This document shows, one piece after another, positions 9,670 to 22,825 of a DNA stretch of 64,000 nucleotides. The first letter of the stretch is position 1. Each line of letters begins with the position of its first letter. Origin of the DNA: Nymphaea colorata. Its lineage: Eukaryota > Streptophyta > Magnoliopsida > Nymphaeales > Nymphaeaceae. Location: contig NC_045141.1 of NCBI RefSeq assembly GCF_008831285.2, forward strand, positions 15,796,106-15,860,105, in the 5' to 3' direction. A program made the translations under genes and the position numbers. A model generated the notes under the pieces. It saw nothing but the letters and a program-made list of their open reading frames with translations, was not told the DNA's origin and did no database searches.

Positions 9670-12600
9670 ATGGAGAAGCCTCTCTTGGGCAGCAGCCATG
9701 GCGACGTTGGCCTGTGGGTCAGGTCTCTCATAGAGAGCAGGAAACTTTGGCACATCGCTGGCCCTGCCATCTTCACCGCCATATGCAACTACTCGCTGGG
9801 CGCCCTCACCCAGACCTTCACCGGCCAGGTCGGGAAGCTCGAGCTCGCTGCCGTGTCCATGGAGAACTCCGTCATTGCCGGCTGGGTATACGGCTTCTTG
9901 GTAAGCGTCAATCTTCTTCCTCTCCACAGATCTGTTCAAGTGGTCTTTCATTCTGTTGAAGTGAGTGAGTGATTTGCTGCTGATGATGATGATGACGTTG
10001 AACATGGCGCAGTTGGGAATGGGGAGTGCCTTGGAGACGCTGTGTGGGCAGGCCTTTGGTGCTGGGAAGCTGAATATGCTGGGAGTTTACATGCAGAGGT
10101 CATGGCTCATTCTCTTCTGCACGGCCTTGCTATTGACTCCCGTCTACGTCTTCTCCGACCACCTTCTAAAGCTTATTGGGGTTCAGGACGACATCTCTGA
10201 TCTCGCAGGTAAGGCTGCAATGATCTATATATCATACATACTTATCATCACCATCACCATTCTTCTTCCTCACCCAGTACTCCTGAATGCCATCTTCACT
10301 ATCATCATTTTCATTGCCACTAGACGATTATGTTTGAATAGATACGTCGGGTTAGATTCAAAATTAAGCAAAAAGTAATAGAAATGGATTGATCGGCTGG
10401 CCAAATTTGGAATGAATCTTGACACGAAAGGGTGTACTTACATGAATGTGGTACTTCTGTCGCCATGAGTTCTTTCATTAAATGATTGAATTTTTTAGAG
10501 GGTTGCATTTAATAATGTGGCAGAAGCCAGAAGGTCAGTATGTGGAGTCGGTGCGAGAGTAGTGCAGCTGCCATTTCGTGTTGGTAACATTAATGTATGT
10601 GGAGACGAAGACATTGTGGAGAAAAAGCTAAGAGTTTATTTATTTTTGCGGCTTCAGATTAGATTGTGTTGTATCTTCTTCATGAAGTCCTCTGCTTGGT
10701 TCCCCAAAATGAATCTTGAAATCTTATGTTGGCGACGAGAATGGAGCGCATTTAGATTCAGATAATTTCTTTCCATTATTTCAAATGCATATATCCTCTA
10801 CTTGATGACAGCAGATCTAGAAGCTCATCTGGATTTTTAATATAGGGATGTAGATGGATCGGGTACCGGATCGTTGATTTGATTTAGAATCCGTTTGTCA
10901 GTTGGATATTGTAAAAGGTTCATACCTGATTACTAATTGGATTCCGATCCAGTGTGCAATTTCGTAATCGAATATAATTAAATCCCAACCTGAAATTCAG
11001 TTTAGATTTGTTAAAGATCCATTAACCCGATTACGTATAAATAGAGGATTTATTTTTATCTGAATCCAGTTTAAACTAGGAGTTCTAATGTGAGTGTTTT
11101 GATGTGAATCTGATTGCATAGGATCCGATTAATTGAACTAGCTAGAAAGTAGAACCTTCTCTGTTTTCAACTTTTGTGTTCCTTTTTTTCAATGAGGTTA
11201 AATTAAAGGAAATTTCTGTCTAAAGGCTTATTTTTCAATCATAACTTGAACTACTGGCCTCGCCTTTATAATTTACTTGTTAGGCGTTGGATTCTCACCA
11301 ATGTTTGTGTTACTCAAACCGACATTCTCACTTCTGCTTTGTATACACCAGCTTTCATAAGCAAGGTCAGAAGCCAAGGTAGGGCCCACTTGGCCTTAAC
11401 TTCACCTCAATTTTTAAACAAAAAATTAGATGTAAAATTTAGAAAATTTATTTTTTTATATAAAAATTTTGGAAAATGATATTTTTGACCTAGTTAAAAT
11501 TTAGATACTTTAATTTGGCTCCTCTAGTGAAAAACTTATGGCTTCGCCTCAGCCCATAGGTGTTTCAGTCTAATGCAAGCATTGGAATGCTCCTTCTACC
11601 AATGCATTTTTACATCTCTCTGCTTCGGCAGATCGCTTACCAACACTGCCCTTCTAAATTGAAAAGAAAAAACCACTTTATAATATGTTTATAAAAAAGA
11701 AAGTGCATTAATATTATTTCCCTTATTAAGGGTAATTTAAAGGAAAGAACTTAATTATCTGAAATTGTCAATAAAAAGTGAGGCAGCATCAAGAAACAAA
11801 AATGCCAGGCCTGTGTTTGGGTTGATCAAAAGGTGAACCTTCAAAGAAAATATTCCCACAATGAACGGAAACTCAAGTGGACATGATTCTCCACGCTAAA
11901 CTATTTTTCGAAAAATGCCTTTGTTTTTGCAACTTCATTGGCGTGATCTCTATGTATTTCAAAAACATGATGGACCGGAATAGGATCGAAAACATGTTTT
12001 TTTTTTTTTTTGTATGTATAGTGAGGATTCTATGAGGTTCTAGAAATCAATGATCCAAAATGTATTCCATCTGTCAAACTTCGACTTGTACATGAAAAAA
12101 AAAAAAATACTTTCACATATACATTTAATTGCATACCGGTAAGGATGTAACCTAAAGTTCGCAGGAAAGGTAATAAAACAATGAACACCCCACAAGTTCA
12201 TTATCCAAATGAGCAAGTCCAAGCATGTTTTCTTATGTCATAGGAAGCCAAATGGCGTTTTCCGGTGAGTTGGGCTGCTGCCCAAGTTGTTCCGAACGAT
12301 TTTGTCTATATTAATATTGATGCAATATTAGTTTCATCATAGATACAGTATTATGTACTGGAGGAGGTCCGTGAGACTTCTATCATCAGGTAGGTGTGAT
12401 TAAGTGATTAAATACATTGCCGTTATATCGGGCGATATATGCTGTCAGAGACCAACTTTCTAGGTCCATATCAGTTTTGGTTGGCATATTCCTTTGTTCT
12501 TTAATTAAAAATATTTTAAAAATTTTAAATTCATTAAGAACGATATTAAACTCGCATGATTTGTATCTGTCGATACGGGTGATATTGACAACACTGGCTT

Positions 12601-15600
12601 TCAAAACGAATAGGTGTTTTTATTAAATTCGCCATTCCCAAGAGAGCATCACATGTGGTCTCACTGCCAGACTTTTTTCTTTCTATTTCAGCCAACAGTG
12701 CAATTTTTTATTCCCACTGTTTATGAAGTCAAGAATTTTTTTTAGGAAAAAAAAATGTTATTCAGCAAATCTGGAAGCTCCAACTTTTTTTTTTTTGAGA
12801 AGCTGGCTCAGGGTTGGCATCTGGATCCTGTGGTTTAAGTCACCATGAATGGCATTTAATATGCCTTCCACATGCAGAGCATTCCTAACCAACTTTCAGA
12901 AAAAAAAAAGGAACAACCTTTGCCCTCTTCTTTTGCATGATCTTTTATTATTTTCATGTGAGTTGAATACAGGTATTTTTTTATACTATTTCTGGAATCA
13001 TCTCCTTGATCGATCGACTTTTCTATTTGCAAACTCAAATTTCAAATCTTGCAATCTGTGGAGGTGACTAAACTTCAGAGCTACCATAATAGAACATTCA
13101 GAACTCGTTTGATGTTGTTCACTGAACGGCAAATGTATTGCTCAAGGTTGTCCTGTGTGAGCACACTGACTGCTGAATAAACGTCAGTGTCATTTCTACC
13201 TGCGCGTTATATGCATCAATGAACCTGTTAAGACAGACTTGTATAAATGGATGCAACGATTTAATGGCGAGTACCCTGCTTCAGCTAGAACTTATAGAGG
13301 CTCCCTAGAACCTGCCAGTTGGAAATATAGTGTTCTGAGATCTAAGATTATGAACATCATTTATGTTCTTTTTCTCAAAACTTGAGATACGTGGATCCAT
13401 ATACATGATTGATAAATTAGGAATGGACGTGCAATATGTAGCTTTCTGAAGTACAGATCAGACTTAAAAGGTAACTAGGTTCATAGTGTTAGATTTATTC
13501 CTTATAAATTCGATTTATATATCAGAAAACTCTTATATGTATGCCTGTATTGGATACTTGGATACATGATCTCATCCATGTAGTTTATTGTATCATGTAG
13601 TTCTTTCTGTCTATCTTAGCTACCATGTTAACTTTGGGAGGCTCAGTAATCAATCTACCTTATGTTCGTCATGCAGGGAAATTTGCAATTTGGATGTTAC
13701 CTCAGCTGTTTGCCTATGCTGCAAATTTTCCAATCCAAAAATTCCTCCAAGCCCAGCAGAAGGTCATGGCCATGGCTTGGGTGGCTGCGGTTGTTCTTGT
13801 TATTCATGCATTCTTGAGCTGGCTCACGATCATCAAACTCGGCTGGGGCCTAGTGGGTGCAGCAGTAACACTCAACCTGTCTTGGTGGCTGGTTGTTTTT
13901 GGGGAGTTCGGCTACATAGTGGTCTGCTGCACTGACACTTGGACTGGCTTCTCATGGTTGGCTTTCAAGGATCTGTGGGGATTTGTTAAGCTCTCTTTCG
14001 CTTCAGCAGTCATGCTATGGTAAGGAAACATGTCAAAGTTAGTCTTTTTGTATTTTTTGTATCATAAGGCCACTTAATGCTTTTTCTTATTGGCAGCTTG
14101 GAGTTTTGGTATCTCATGGTGCTCATCGTGATCGTTAGTTACTTACCAGACCCGCTTGTACCTGTGGATGCTGCCTCCATATGGTAAGAAGGAAAGAGAA
14201 AAGGGAAAAAGATACCCTTGATACATGTAATCACTTATACAAAGTTTGCCATTTTTTTTCTGCTAATTGTTACTGACGTGATTTTTTCTTTTTTTCTGAC
14301 CTTTGATTGTGAAGGAAATTTTTGTTCTAAATTCGTCTTTTTTTGGTTCTGAATTCATTTTTCTCCTTCTGTCAGCATGAACCTCAATGGCTGGGATGCA
14401 ATGATTGCGATTGGATTCAATGCTGCAATCAGGTAATATTTTATGTTCATCTGCTTGAGAATATAACAAAGTATGAAACAACCTGTTGATAGATTAATAA
14501 CTTTGGTTGTCAATCTTTTCCATGACTACTATACTTGGCAAGTTCATTGGTGTGTCCAACATTTCATGAGTTAATTGCGCAAAAACAGTACCATTTATTA
14601 GGACAAGGAGTTGCAGTAGAGGCCTTAATTGAAGAAGGCCAAGAATGAGTACCCTATGTGTGTCACTGTTGGCATAACCGTAGTTGAGAAGGCCGAGAAT
14701 AAGTACCCTACGTGTGTCTCTGTTAGGATAATCTGGTAGACTCCTTTCTAACCCCAGCGTCTCTGTCAAAGAATAGAAGTTTGTATAATTCATCATAACA
14801 GGCTCAGTTACAGTATTACACAACCAACGTTTTTGTTACTCCATTGCATTCTTGGCTGTTCACGAATGCCCAAATCCTAGCTTAAGGAAGGTATCTAATA
14901 TCTTTTCTTAATTGCCAAACACGAGGAAAGCTGCGTATGCAGCAACTCTTTATTAAGGTCTCACACTCATCTGCCTAGGAGCCAGACTGAGGTCTTTGTT
15001 TGCTACTCTGTTTCCATGTGAAAAATGCTAGTCCAAGTTGCTAACACTGAAACGAATGGCTCGATTAAGCAAATTACATCTTACAAACAAACAATGTTCT
15101 AAAACGGCTCAATCAAAAAGTTTTTAGTTTATGGGAACAATGACGTCCTATGTTTCAATCTGTCATGTGCAGTGTGAGAGTGTCAAACGAACTGGGAGCA
15201 GGAGATTCAAATGCAGCAAAATTTGCAGTCTGGGTAGTCTCCGTGACCTCTGTGGCAATTGGGGTTGTCGCCATGATCATTGTTTTTGCTACCCAAGATG
15301 TCTTCCCTGTCCTCTTTTCAAATAGCCCTGCTGTCCAGAAAGAAGTAACCAGACTCGCTGGCTTGCTTGGGATCACTGTGGCACTTAACAGTCTACAGCC
15401 AGTTTTATCAGGCATGTGATCAAACTCTTGTCAACGGCTCCCAGCAAATGAAAGGCATCATGACTGCCCTTCCGTTTGTTCCTGCGTCGACCAAAAAACA
15501 AGCTCACTTGTATTCTGCTTTTCTTCAGGTGTAGCTGTTGGAGCTGGATGGCAGGCCGTGATTGCTTACATAAACATTGGATGCTACTACATTGTAGGAT

Positions 15601-16919
15601 TGCCTACAGGCATACTTCTAGGATTCACTCTCAAGTTTGGTCTGGAGGTGAACTCTTCCTACCTTACTGAATTGATCCCACCATTTTCTTTTACATAAAC
15701 ATGTTTTCATATGGATGCCATAATCATTTAAAATGTGCACATGTCCATTACTCTATGTCACCTGGGTGCTTCTAAATCGCTGCTGCACCTGTGCCGACGC
15801 TGGTGCTGGTGCTGGTGCTGGTGCTTCTCCGACACAGCACATTCTGTTCGGTCAGCCGAACTGGGTCAAAACTGACCATTTTAAATGTGCACATAACTAA
15901 ATTATCTTTAATACAAAATTTTATATATAAATATAAATAAATACAGCTACCAAACAGTTAAATAACTATGTAACAAATAATTTATATCCATATATACACA
16001 CACATATAGATACACCCTCGCCACATCCGCAGCCACACCCACACTCAGGTGACAGCCATTAGTTTGCAAGCTTGTGTGTGGCTGCACATTGAATGGTGTT
16101 TGCAGCACAATCCCCAAAAACAGGATCTAGCCTGCCTTGGCTTTACATTTTTAACAGGTTGCATCTATGAGGCACCATCATACGTTCCTCTTACTCACGC
16201 AAACACAGGCATAGAAATTCAAGATATATATTTTTCTAGTTGTATCAATGCTTGAATTTTGACATTAATGATGGGATTGTCCTTGTCTACTTTTAGTGCA
16301 CCTACCAGAAGGAGACGACTGATCTCAGTTGCAACTTAACCTGCTCTATGTAACTCGTTTTAACAAGTTATGCAACCATTACCTACTATCACTTGGTATG
16401 TGCATTTCACATGCATATATAAATGCATGTAGCATGCTCATATGCACAAAATAGACATGTATGCATGAAGCATCACAAGTAAATATTGCATCATTACTGC
16501 AAATACTAAGGGCATTTATTATCCTATTAGATATCTCCAGCTTGATATGGCAACATAATTTTCTTAGCTTTCCATTTCTTGTTTAATACTTGGGAACGCA
16601 TTCAAACTGCAGGGTATCTGGGGAGGGATGATTAGTGGCATAGCTTTGCAGACACTAATTTTGATTGTCGTTACTGCCTCCACTGATTGGGAGAAAGAAG
16701 TAAGTGCAATTTGCTATAAAGTTACTTGCGGCCATCTGCAATTACTATGAACAACTTGTATTAGATAAACAATTTACTGCCAAAGATAACAGTACTGATA
16801 CTTGTGTTAACTCTCACTGGATGTAGGCATCACAAGCAGAGAGCCGTGTGAGGAAGTGGGGTGGATCTCTGGAAAACGGAAATTCCTCTTCACAAAAGAA
16901 CCATGTTACAATTGCCTGA
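9670..16919 (+). CDS. MATE/DETOXIFICATION transporter, copy B (complete, 9 exons, 483 aa)
   Basis: A complete MATE-family cation-antiport efflux protein with twelve expected membrane helices. Exons are 9670-9900, 10013-10208, 13677-14019, 14097-14183, 14376-14432, 15173-15411, 15529-15647, 16613-16699 and 16827-16919 (TGA). The sum is 1452 bp with no stop and every junction in phase. Landmarks are [18 protein letters not shown] at about residues 78-95, [11 protein letters not shown] near 305-315 and [14 protein letters not shown] near 380-393, all canonical for plant DTX proteins. The short N-terminus (MEKPLLGSSHG...) has no signal peptide, as usual. Start: first ATG of the exon, strong context. 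Intron 2 is 3.5 kb and intron 6 is GC-AG. Downstream copy A is nearly identical. Substrate unknown; plausible roles (flavonoid, alkaloid, hormone or xenobiotic export) are family-level only. Confidence 0.93.
10845..11130 (+). repeat. TA-flanked GGGATGT repeat, copy 1 (right end unclear)
   Basis: It starts TA|GGGATGTAGATGGATCGG, the same left end as the elements at 36695 and 37956. It continues with GGATC/GATTC-rich, AT-rich sequence. I cannot find the matching inverted right end, so it is probably truncated or very diverged; the end coordinate is approximate. Confidence 0.5.
11417..11560 (+). repeat. Dispersed repeat, copy 1
   Basis: The stretch with ATTTAGAAAATTT, GGAAAATGATATTT, AAATTTAGA(T/A)ACTTTAAT and GGCTTCGCC recurs in the same order at about 35610-35725. 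Two diverged copies of a short noncoding dispersed repeat, likely the decayed end of a transposable element. Confidence 0.65.
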
Positions 16920-18333
16920 CCACCCATGCCACGGTAGCTATTTGGTTTTCTCCACCAGCACCTCAGTTTTGGAGCACCTTAGATTCTTCCATGAGGGCAG
17001 AAATTGTCCCATCCTTCTTGAATTATTCTTCCAATATTCTCTTTATTGCTTAGCAAGATGTAAAGGCTAGGGCTTTCTTGCTAATGCATCAAAGAGCACT
17101 CTGATTAAGCCAAAATCCGTGGAGAGCAGTTGGTTGTTAACTAAAATTTTGTATTTGTGGGCAGAAAGAAATTTTAGATGAAAGTTTTGCCTTTTCTATG
17201 AAGGTTAAGATCTTTTTTTTGAAGGCAAAATGAGTTTCTTTTGGTAAAGCTTCTGTCTGAACTTTTGTCACACTCAAATAATAAAGTAAGATGCGTTGAA
17301 CCATTGTTTTAGGTGAAAATTATGAAAAGGCGGAACTTCTGCCTTCAATATCTCAAAATCTCATAGGGAATACAAAGAACGACTATATTTCAGGCTTTTC
17401 CAAATAAGATGCCTTATTCTTCATCTTCATAAGCTCATAGCAAAGTTGGGGCTAGGAGATGGACCATCATTACTGAAATCTTGATTTTCTCATGACACAA
17501 ACTAAAGCGTGTTTCGTTAAGGAGAAAATTTTCACTTGAACAAATAAATACATGGCCGTAAGTAACCAAAGAATACAAACAGGGGCATGAGAGTGATCGG
17601 ATGAACAACTAATCATCCCAACTTCCTCTCAACTGGTGTCATGTTACAAACAAGGAAGTTCAAAATCCTAGATCTAGGCAAACAAGTTCCAAATTCTGCC
17701 TACGCTGTAAAAGGAAGGAAAACTAGGTCTTCAATTTTATATTTTACGAGAAATTACCAATGGAAGAAAAATTAAGACAAAAAACCAGAGATTGAACATC
17801 AGGAACCATATCCAAATGCCACGCAATATTTACATTTATTGTGCAGCGCGCATCTGCTAGATGATGAACAGAACCACCATAGACGGTGAGCAGATGGAAA
17901 GAGAAGGTTGCGGAAGGTACCAAATTGTAGTCAGGATCAAATCTCATCCGCTACCATTGGGACTTTCCATGAAAGGCCTGGTGATCTGGGCTCACTTCGG
18001 ATTTTCCTTCTTGAAGGCTTCCCCAACACCTTAAAAACCCATTTTCTATCTTAAAGAATTATATAAGAGGGAATGCCGATGACAGGACGTTAAATCATGT
18101 CACCTGCAAAGCGGCAGTTCTCTTTTTCTGTTTGACTTGGATGTGCCACTTGAGCAGAATCCTTAGCTCAAAACTCACACCTCCTTCATATTTACATTAG
18201 ACTCATTGCTGGTTTTTTATAAGAACAATGTGATTTTGGAACACAAAATCATGTTTCAGGAAACATGAGATGTTGGTTTCAGATTTGACAATCAAATGGC
18301 GGACACCATGTTTCTTAGAACAAAACAAAGTGA
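12940..18333 (+). repeat. Tandem duplication unit B (right copy)
   Basis: Matches 1-5348. The copies differ by scattered substitutions and small indels. Copy B has a second 54-bp unit at 14634-14740 and an expanded GCTGGT run near 15797-15824. Exonic identity is very high (about eight amino-acid changes over exons 3-9) and introns are nearly as similar, which indicates a recent duplication or gene conversion. Bases 16920-18333 are the 3' UTR and flank of MATE-B and hold no other gene. Confidence 0.9.
14634..14740 (+). repeat. 54-bp tandem duplication in MATE-B intron 5
   Basis: Two imperfect copies starting GAAGGCC(A/G)AGAAT at 14634 and 14688. The matching stretch in copy A (around 1695-1790) has only one such unit, so this arose after, or was lost since, the gene duplication. 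Confidence 0.8.
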
Positions 18334-18923
18334 TTTTTTGTTTTTTATAACATACTTCAAGTACACTACGCTCTTTTTATCAAACACCCCATCTTTTCTG
18401 TGAAATGTGAACCATCCATGGCCAATGAGCTGCATCTAACCATGGATCTTGGCCCCAAGTCCCTATTGAAGCCTAATTAAAAACTGTATGACCATTTATA
18501 CATTTTAAATATTGTACGATGATGATGATACTTATTATGTTGAAAATATTTAATTCACAAGAAACATAAGCTGGAACAGCTTCCTAAATCTTGCGTCCTA
18601 ATTGTTCTAGCATGTCGCTATGATTTTAAAAGGCTTTTTAATTCCACAGAATGCTGCCTTCCAGAAATAATGGCATTCCCCACAATGTGTAGAGCTCAGG
18701 CTCAACACGAGCAGTAGAGGTGATCACAAGCGTTCTATATCCACCACCAAGTTCGGCGTGCCACCTACATGCAGAACCGACACACACAGGGTAAAATTAG
18801 TTGTCTCCTAATTAGGTCTGGGCTCGAACCGCGACTCGTATCTTTCTCAGCTCAAGCTCGAGTCAAGCTGTACAAGGTTAGTTTGAGTTCGACTCGATAG
18901 ACCAAGTCGCGGCTCGAACACAA

Positions 18924-18984
18924 CTCGATTACCAACTCCCCATTTAACTCAACTCGTTTAAGCTCGATTACCAACTCCCCATTT
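18924..18984. repeat. Short direct repeat, period 39 bp
   Basis: A 22-bp stretch beginning CTCGATTACCAACTCCCC occurs at 18924-18945 and again at 18963-18984, within CTCGA-rich sequence typical of old transposon debris. Confidence 0.8.
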
Positions 18985-21645
18985 GACTTGATCTCTTTCC
19001 TTCATTTTAAGTTTGAAAATTATAAAACAAAAAGATAAGTTAGATTAAATGAGCTTACTTGACTTTAATCAAGCAGAGTTCATTTATAAACTGGAATGTT
19101 CAGTTAAGCAGTCAAGCTTAACCGAGCAAGTTTGAGTTGAGTATGAATAGGCTCGACTCATTGTGCTACCATTTTTCTAATAATACGTGCAGTCACGGAC
19201 CCGACAGCAACCAAACAAACTCTAAAGAGAATTTAAGCCTCTCCAATTGTAAATGAGCGAATGATGGTCGGCTAACGAATCACTAGTTAACTGATGTTGA
19301 ATGCGTCACTGATGAAGCAATCTTTTTTCCCCGTGTTTGACTCATAAAATCTGATTTACAGACGAGATTTTGATTCTATTTTTATTAATATATTTCATAC
19401 ACTTTACATCTATCTGTATTAAGAATTTGAGATTAGGTGCTTAATACTACTAGGCTTAGTCTCATTATAATTGTCATAATCCGTTCTGGATCTAAGAGAA
19501 ATTGAGCTAGAAACTTTAGACACCCAAAAATTTAACCAAGAGAAGTTTCAACAAGTGAACATTGGATAGTTCTTCTTGAAACATCGAGCATGAATGATGC
19601 AAATCAAATGTGAGCTGAAGACGTGAGACCTGCCAATGAAGGCTTTTTATGACAGTTGGAAAGTCGAACAGAGTCACCTGATTTTTTACACTTGTAGTAT
19701 GGCCCAGACAAATCTTTCTATTAGAATGAGTAATAGAGTTACATTAGCCAGATTGAGCAAAATTGTCTCGAATTTGAACTACATCTTATGCATCCCCATG
19801 ATTAGGGAGCTGCTAGAATCAACCGACTCACTTGAATTGATTGAACTATATTAGCATGTCATGATTCTACTATAAAAATAGGCAAATCGAAATTTAATTA
19901 TTTGGTAGCGTTGAAGTTCATAGATTTATAACTACATTGTTTAACTAAATGATTTTTTAACTATTTGAGTCAATTTGCAGTTAATAAATTGAATTCCTGC
20001 TGCAAAATGAATGTGGTGCGATCGCATCCCACTTGTTGGTAATCTTTTCAGACATTTCATTACCAAAATTCCTTATCCAATCCTCTCCTAATGTTCTGTC
20101 TTTTTTTTTAATTTAATATTCTCTCGAATTTAAAATTGGTTGTTGTTCTATCCGATGCAACCCTGTTAGAGGAGGGGTCCCCTTAATATTTTATTTGATA
20201 AAAAAAATGTACAAAACAAAACATGAGAAATGGATATCCAACAAATAGAAGGCAAAATGTACCCAAAAAAAAAAACAACAAAAGACAAAACTAATCAGCA
20301 AAATGAGGCAGGGCCTGGTCCCCTCAAGAGGGTGGCAGCCAACAGGCAGGTCCTTCCAAAGGACCTCCCCAGAGGGAGATCAGGCAGGGGAAGCCTCCCA
20401 TGCGAGATATTTGTTGGGCAACTATGTTTTATGTATCTGCCCAAAATGTCGCGGCAGATTCGTAGAACATTATTTTAAGAGTTTCATGAATCAATATTTA
20501 AGGTGGGTACATGGGACAAATGAACTTTCAGCTCTTCCACCTACTAATTCTGGCTCTATCACTTTAATTTCTTCAATTATCTCAATTCTTTTCCAATTCA
20601 AAGCTCTTTTCATGCCGAAGTAATAATACATTACTATACTATTACTATTTTATGTATCTGTCTCATGAATCTTTAGAAATAGGTAGTCAAACAACTCTAA
20701 GTTCGTTGCCCACTTCTGTCTGACTCAACCACTCTAATTTCTTCAATGATCTCAACTCTCTTCTAACTCAAAGCTCTGTTCCACGCTACATAAGAGCATC
20801 GTCTTCATCCTTAGGAGTAAAACAAGAGGGCAAGTTGAATCTAAGACACAGCTCAAGCGGCAGCATTGACAGCATGCATGACTACTGCAGCAAGAAGTGC
20901 ACTTCGACTGGGTCTTGGATAACTGAGGCAACCTGGTCTGCCGACGCATGCTCGGGCAGCTCATCATCACCTTAAGCCTTGAATCGTTTGGAGAGTTCAT
21001 ACTGCACGACAGTTCAGAAGCAGAGGAATCCCCACCTTTAGCACCATTCTGCACCTGCACTCGACTCAGCCTCTTGAAGGGTCGATGAACAACTCTGGCT
21101 TCGGACGAGACTTCAGCCGGTCCAGATGTTGAAGATGAGAGAATGGAGAGGGAGAATCAACCTTAAGTCCATTCAAATGGCTTCTTCAATCTCCATGATT
21201 TACCTACCAACTTTAATCACGATTTATCAAATCGCTCAAACACGATTTCAGCCAATTTGCCCCCATACCAACTAGTTTGAATTGTTTCAAAATTTAAGGA
21301 TATAAAGTTTTTAGGAATTCATTGTTTTAAAGATCATAAATCCAGTAAAACCGTCATTTTAGTGATTTTTCTTTGACAAATTTTTAAATTTTACCATCCC
21401 ACACATCGGCAGCGTTGAACTTCCCAAATTTTGTAATTATTTTATTTAAATATCAGCCCAATACATACTAATATGGCTCGAAATCAGCCTCATGTCAACC
21501 AATATTTGATGGTTGCCTTGTTGTGATGAGCACCGATAAATGACACTGCTCCAGAGCGACCTGTAACAGCGCGGCCCAAACGCAGAGCAAGAGATGAACG
21601 GTGACCGACCAAGATTTCGCAGGGACCCAGACGTTTTAAAACATA

Positions 21646-21748
21646 GATGTCACGCTTGCCATGTTTATGCTTGCCACAATTTGCAACCCAGAATACCGGA
21701 TGTCATGCTTGCCACTGTTTATGCTTGCTACTATTTGCAACCCAGATG
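21646..21748. repeat. 53-bp tandem duplication
   Basis: Two imperfect copies starting GATGTCA(C/T)GCTTGCCA at 21646 and 21699, each ending in TTTGCAACCCAGA. Confidence 0.85.
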
Positions 21749-22083
21749 AGTAACATATACCGAATTGTAACAGCAACCACATAACCCTTGGGCCATCTGA
21801 AAGATTAGAGTAAATGGAGTACCGGACGGCAATCATGTTATTTCCTTCAGAATTAATTGCAGCAACAGAATATGTATATATTATGTCATCCCTTCCCTTG
21901 CACTGTTTTATTTATACAGCAGCTCCGGTGTGAACCACGAAACTGTTGAATACAAATAATCTATTTCAAGTTGTCCCTATAATTTCAGTAGAACGTAAAA
22001 AAAAAAAAAAAAAATCTCTGCTCCTGGAAAAAATTTTCACCGTGTAATTTACACTCGTCGAAGCTTTACAAGACGTCCACATG

Positions 22084-22562
22084 TTATGAAGCAGCCTCCC
22101 CTTGGGGCTGCGCTGATCCTCCCCATGTTCTGATGTGCTCTTCAGCTCGCAGTGCCTGCACCATGTCAACCAAAGTAAATACTTTGTTCCTGTTTGTAAT
22201 TTAGATATGTATATATATCGAGAGAGACTGGTCAGATTAAGAAACCTGTAAATTATTGTAAGGTTTTATTTCACCTTGCAGATATAATCTTATAATTGTT
22301 TAGATAGAGAAAAAATTAAGAAGCAATTGTCATGCTTAGATATGCACTGTAAGCAGTCAATAAAATCAAGCGCTTGTGGACCACCAGAAGCTTGATGGCA
22401 AGAAATCAATCTCCTTTGTAAACTCGATTCAGACCAAAGCATAGTTCACAGTGAAATGGTAAATCTGAGCACATGTAGCTGTTCTGGTTACAATGAAACA
22501 TATTGGAGATGAAATATGAAGGTATCCAATTTTGTCTAAAATTAAAAGCGTCTGAGGTTTGG

Positions 22563-22602
<40 letters not shown>

Positions 22603-22789
22603 ATGCAGCATCGCTGCTTGCATATAATGCAGCTTCCCTTTTAACAGCCATCCATCTAGACATTATAGAGTTGTCTAGGTGAAATGCAAATTGTTAAGAT
22701 GGATGACAAGCTTAAGTGAAGCTGCATTCTGGCCTTTGGGCAATACTACACGATAAATATATATATGTGTTAGAAGCAGGAGTCTGTGT

Positions 22790-22825
<36 letters not shown>

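Larger units (their letters stand above)
10209..13676 (+). other. Large intron 2 of MATE copy B with repeat debris
   Basis: A 3,468-bp intron between ...SDLAG and GKFAIW. The first 2.7 kb is AT-rich and carries a TA-flanked repeat from 10845 and a dispersed repeat around 11417-11560. The last 0.74 kb (12940-13676) is the part also seen at 1-742 in copy A. I see no exon or conserved coding segment in it. The third MATE gene in the window lacks this intron. Confidence 0.85.
18334..22083. other. Intergenic region between MATE-B and MATE-C
   Basis: AT-rich with no supportable gene. It contains a direct repeat of CTCGATTACCAACTCCCC at 18924 and 18963, a GC-richer patch around 20300-20400, a 103-codon minus-strand frame at 21060-20752 that starts with GTG and has a Cys-rich middle but no recognisable domain, and a 53-bp tandem duplication at 21646-21748. 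Confidence 0.7.

Noticed and set aside
20752-21060. Cys-rich 102-aa minus-strand ORF as a small secreted peptide gene
   Set aside because: It begins with GTG, has no signal peptide, and the open frame extends upstream without an ATG. No domain recognised.
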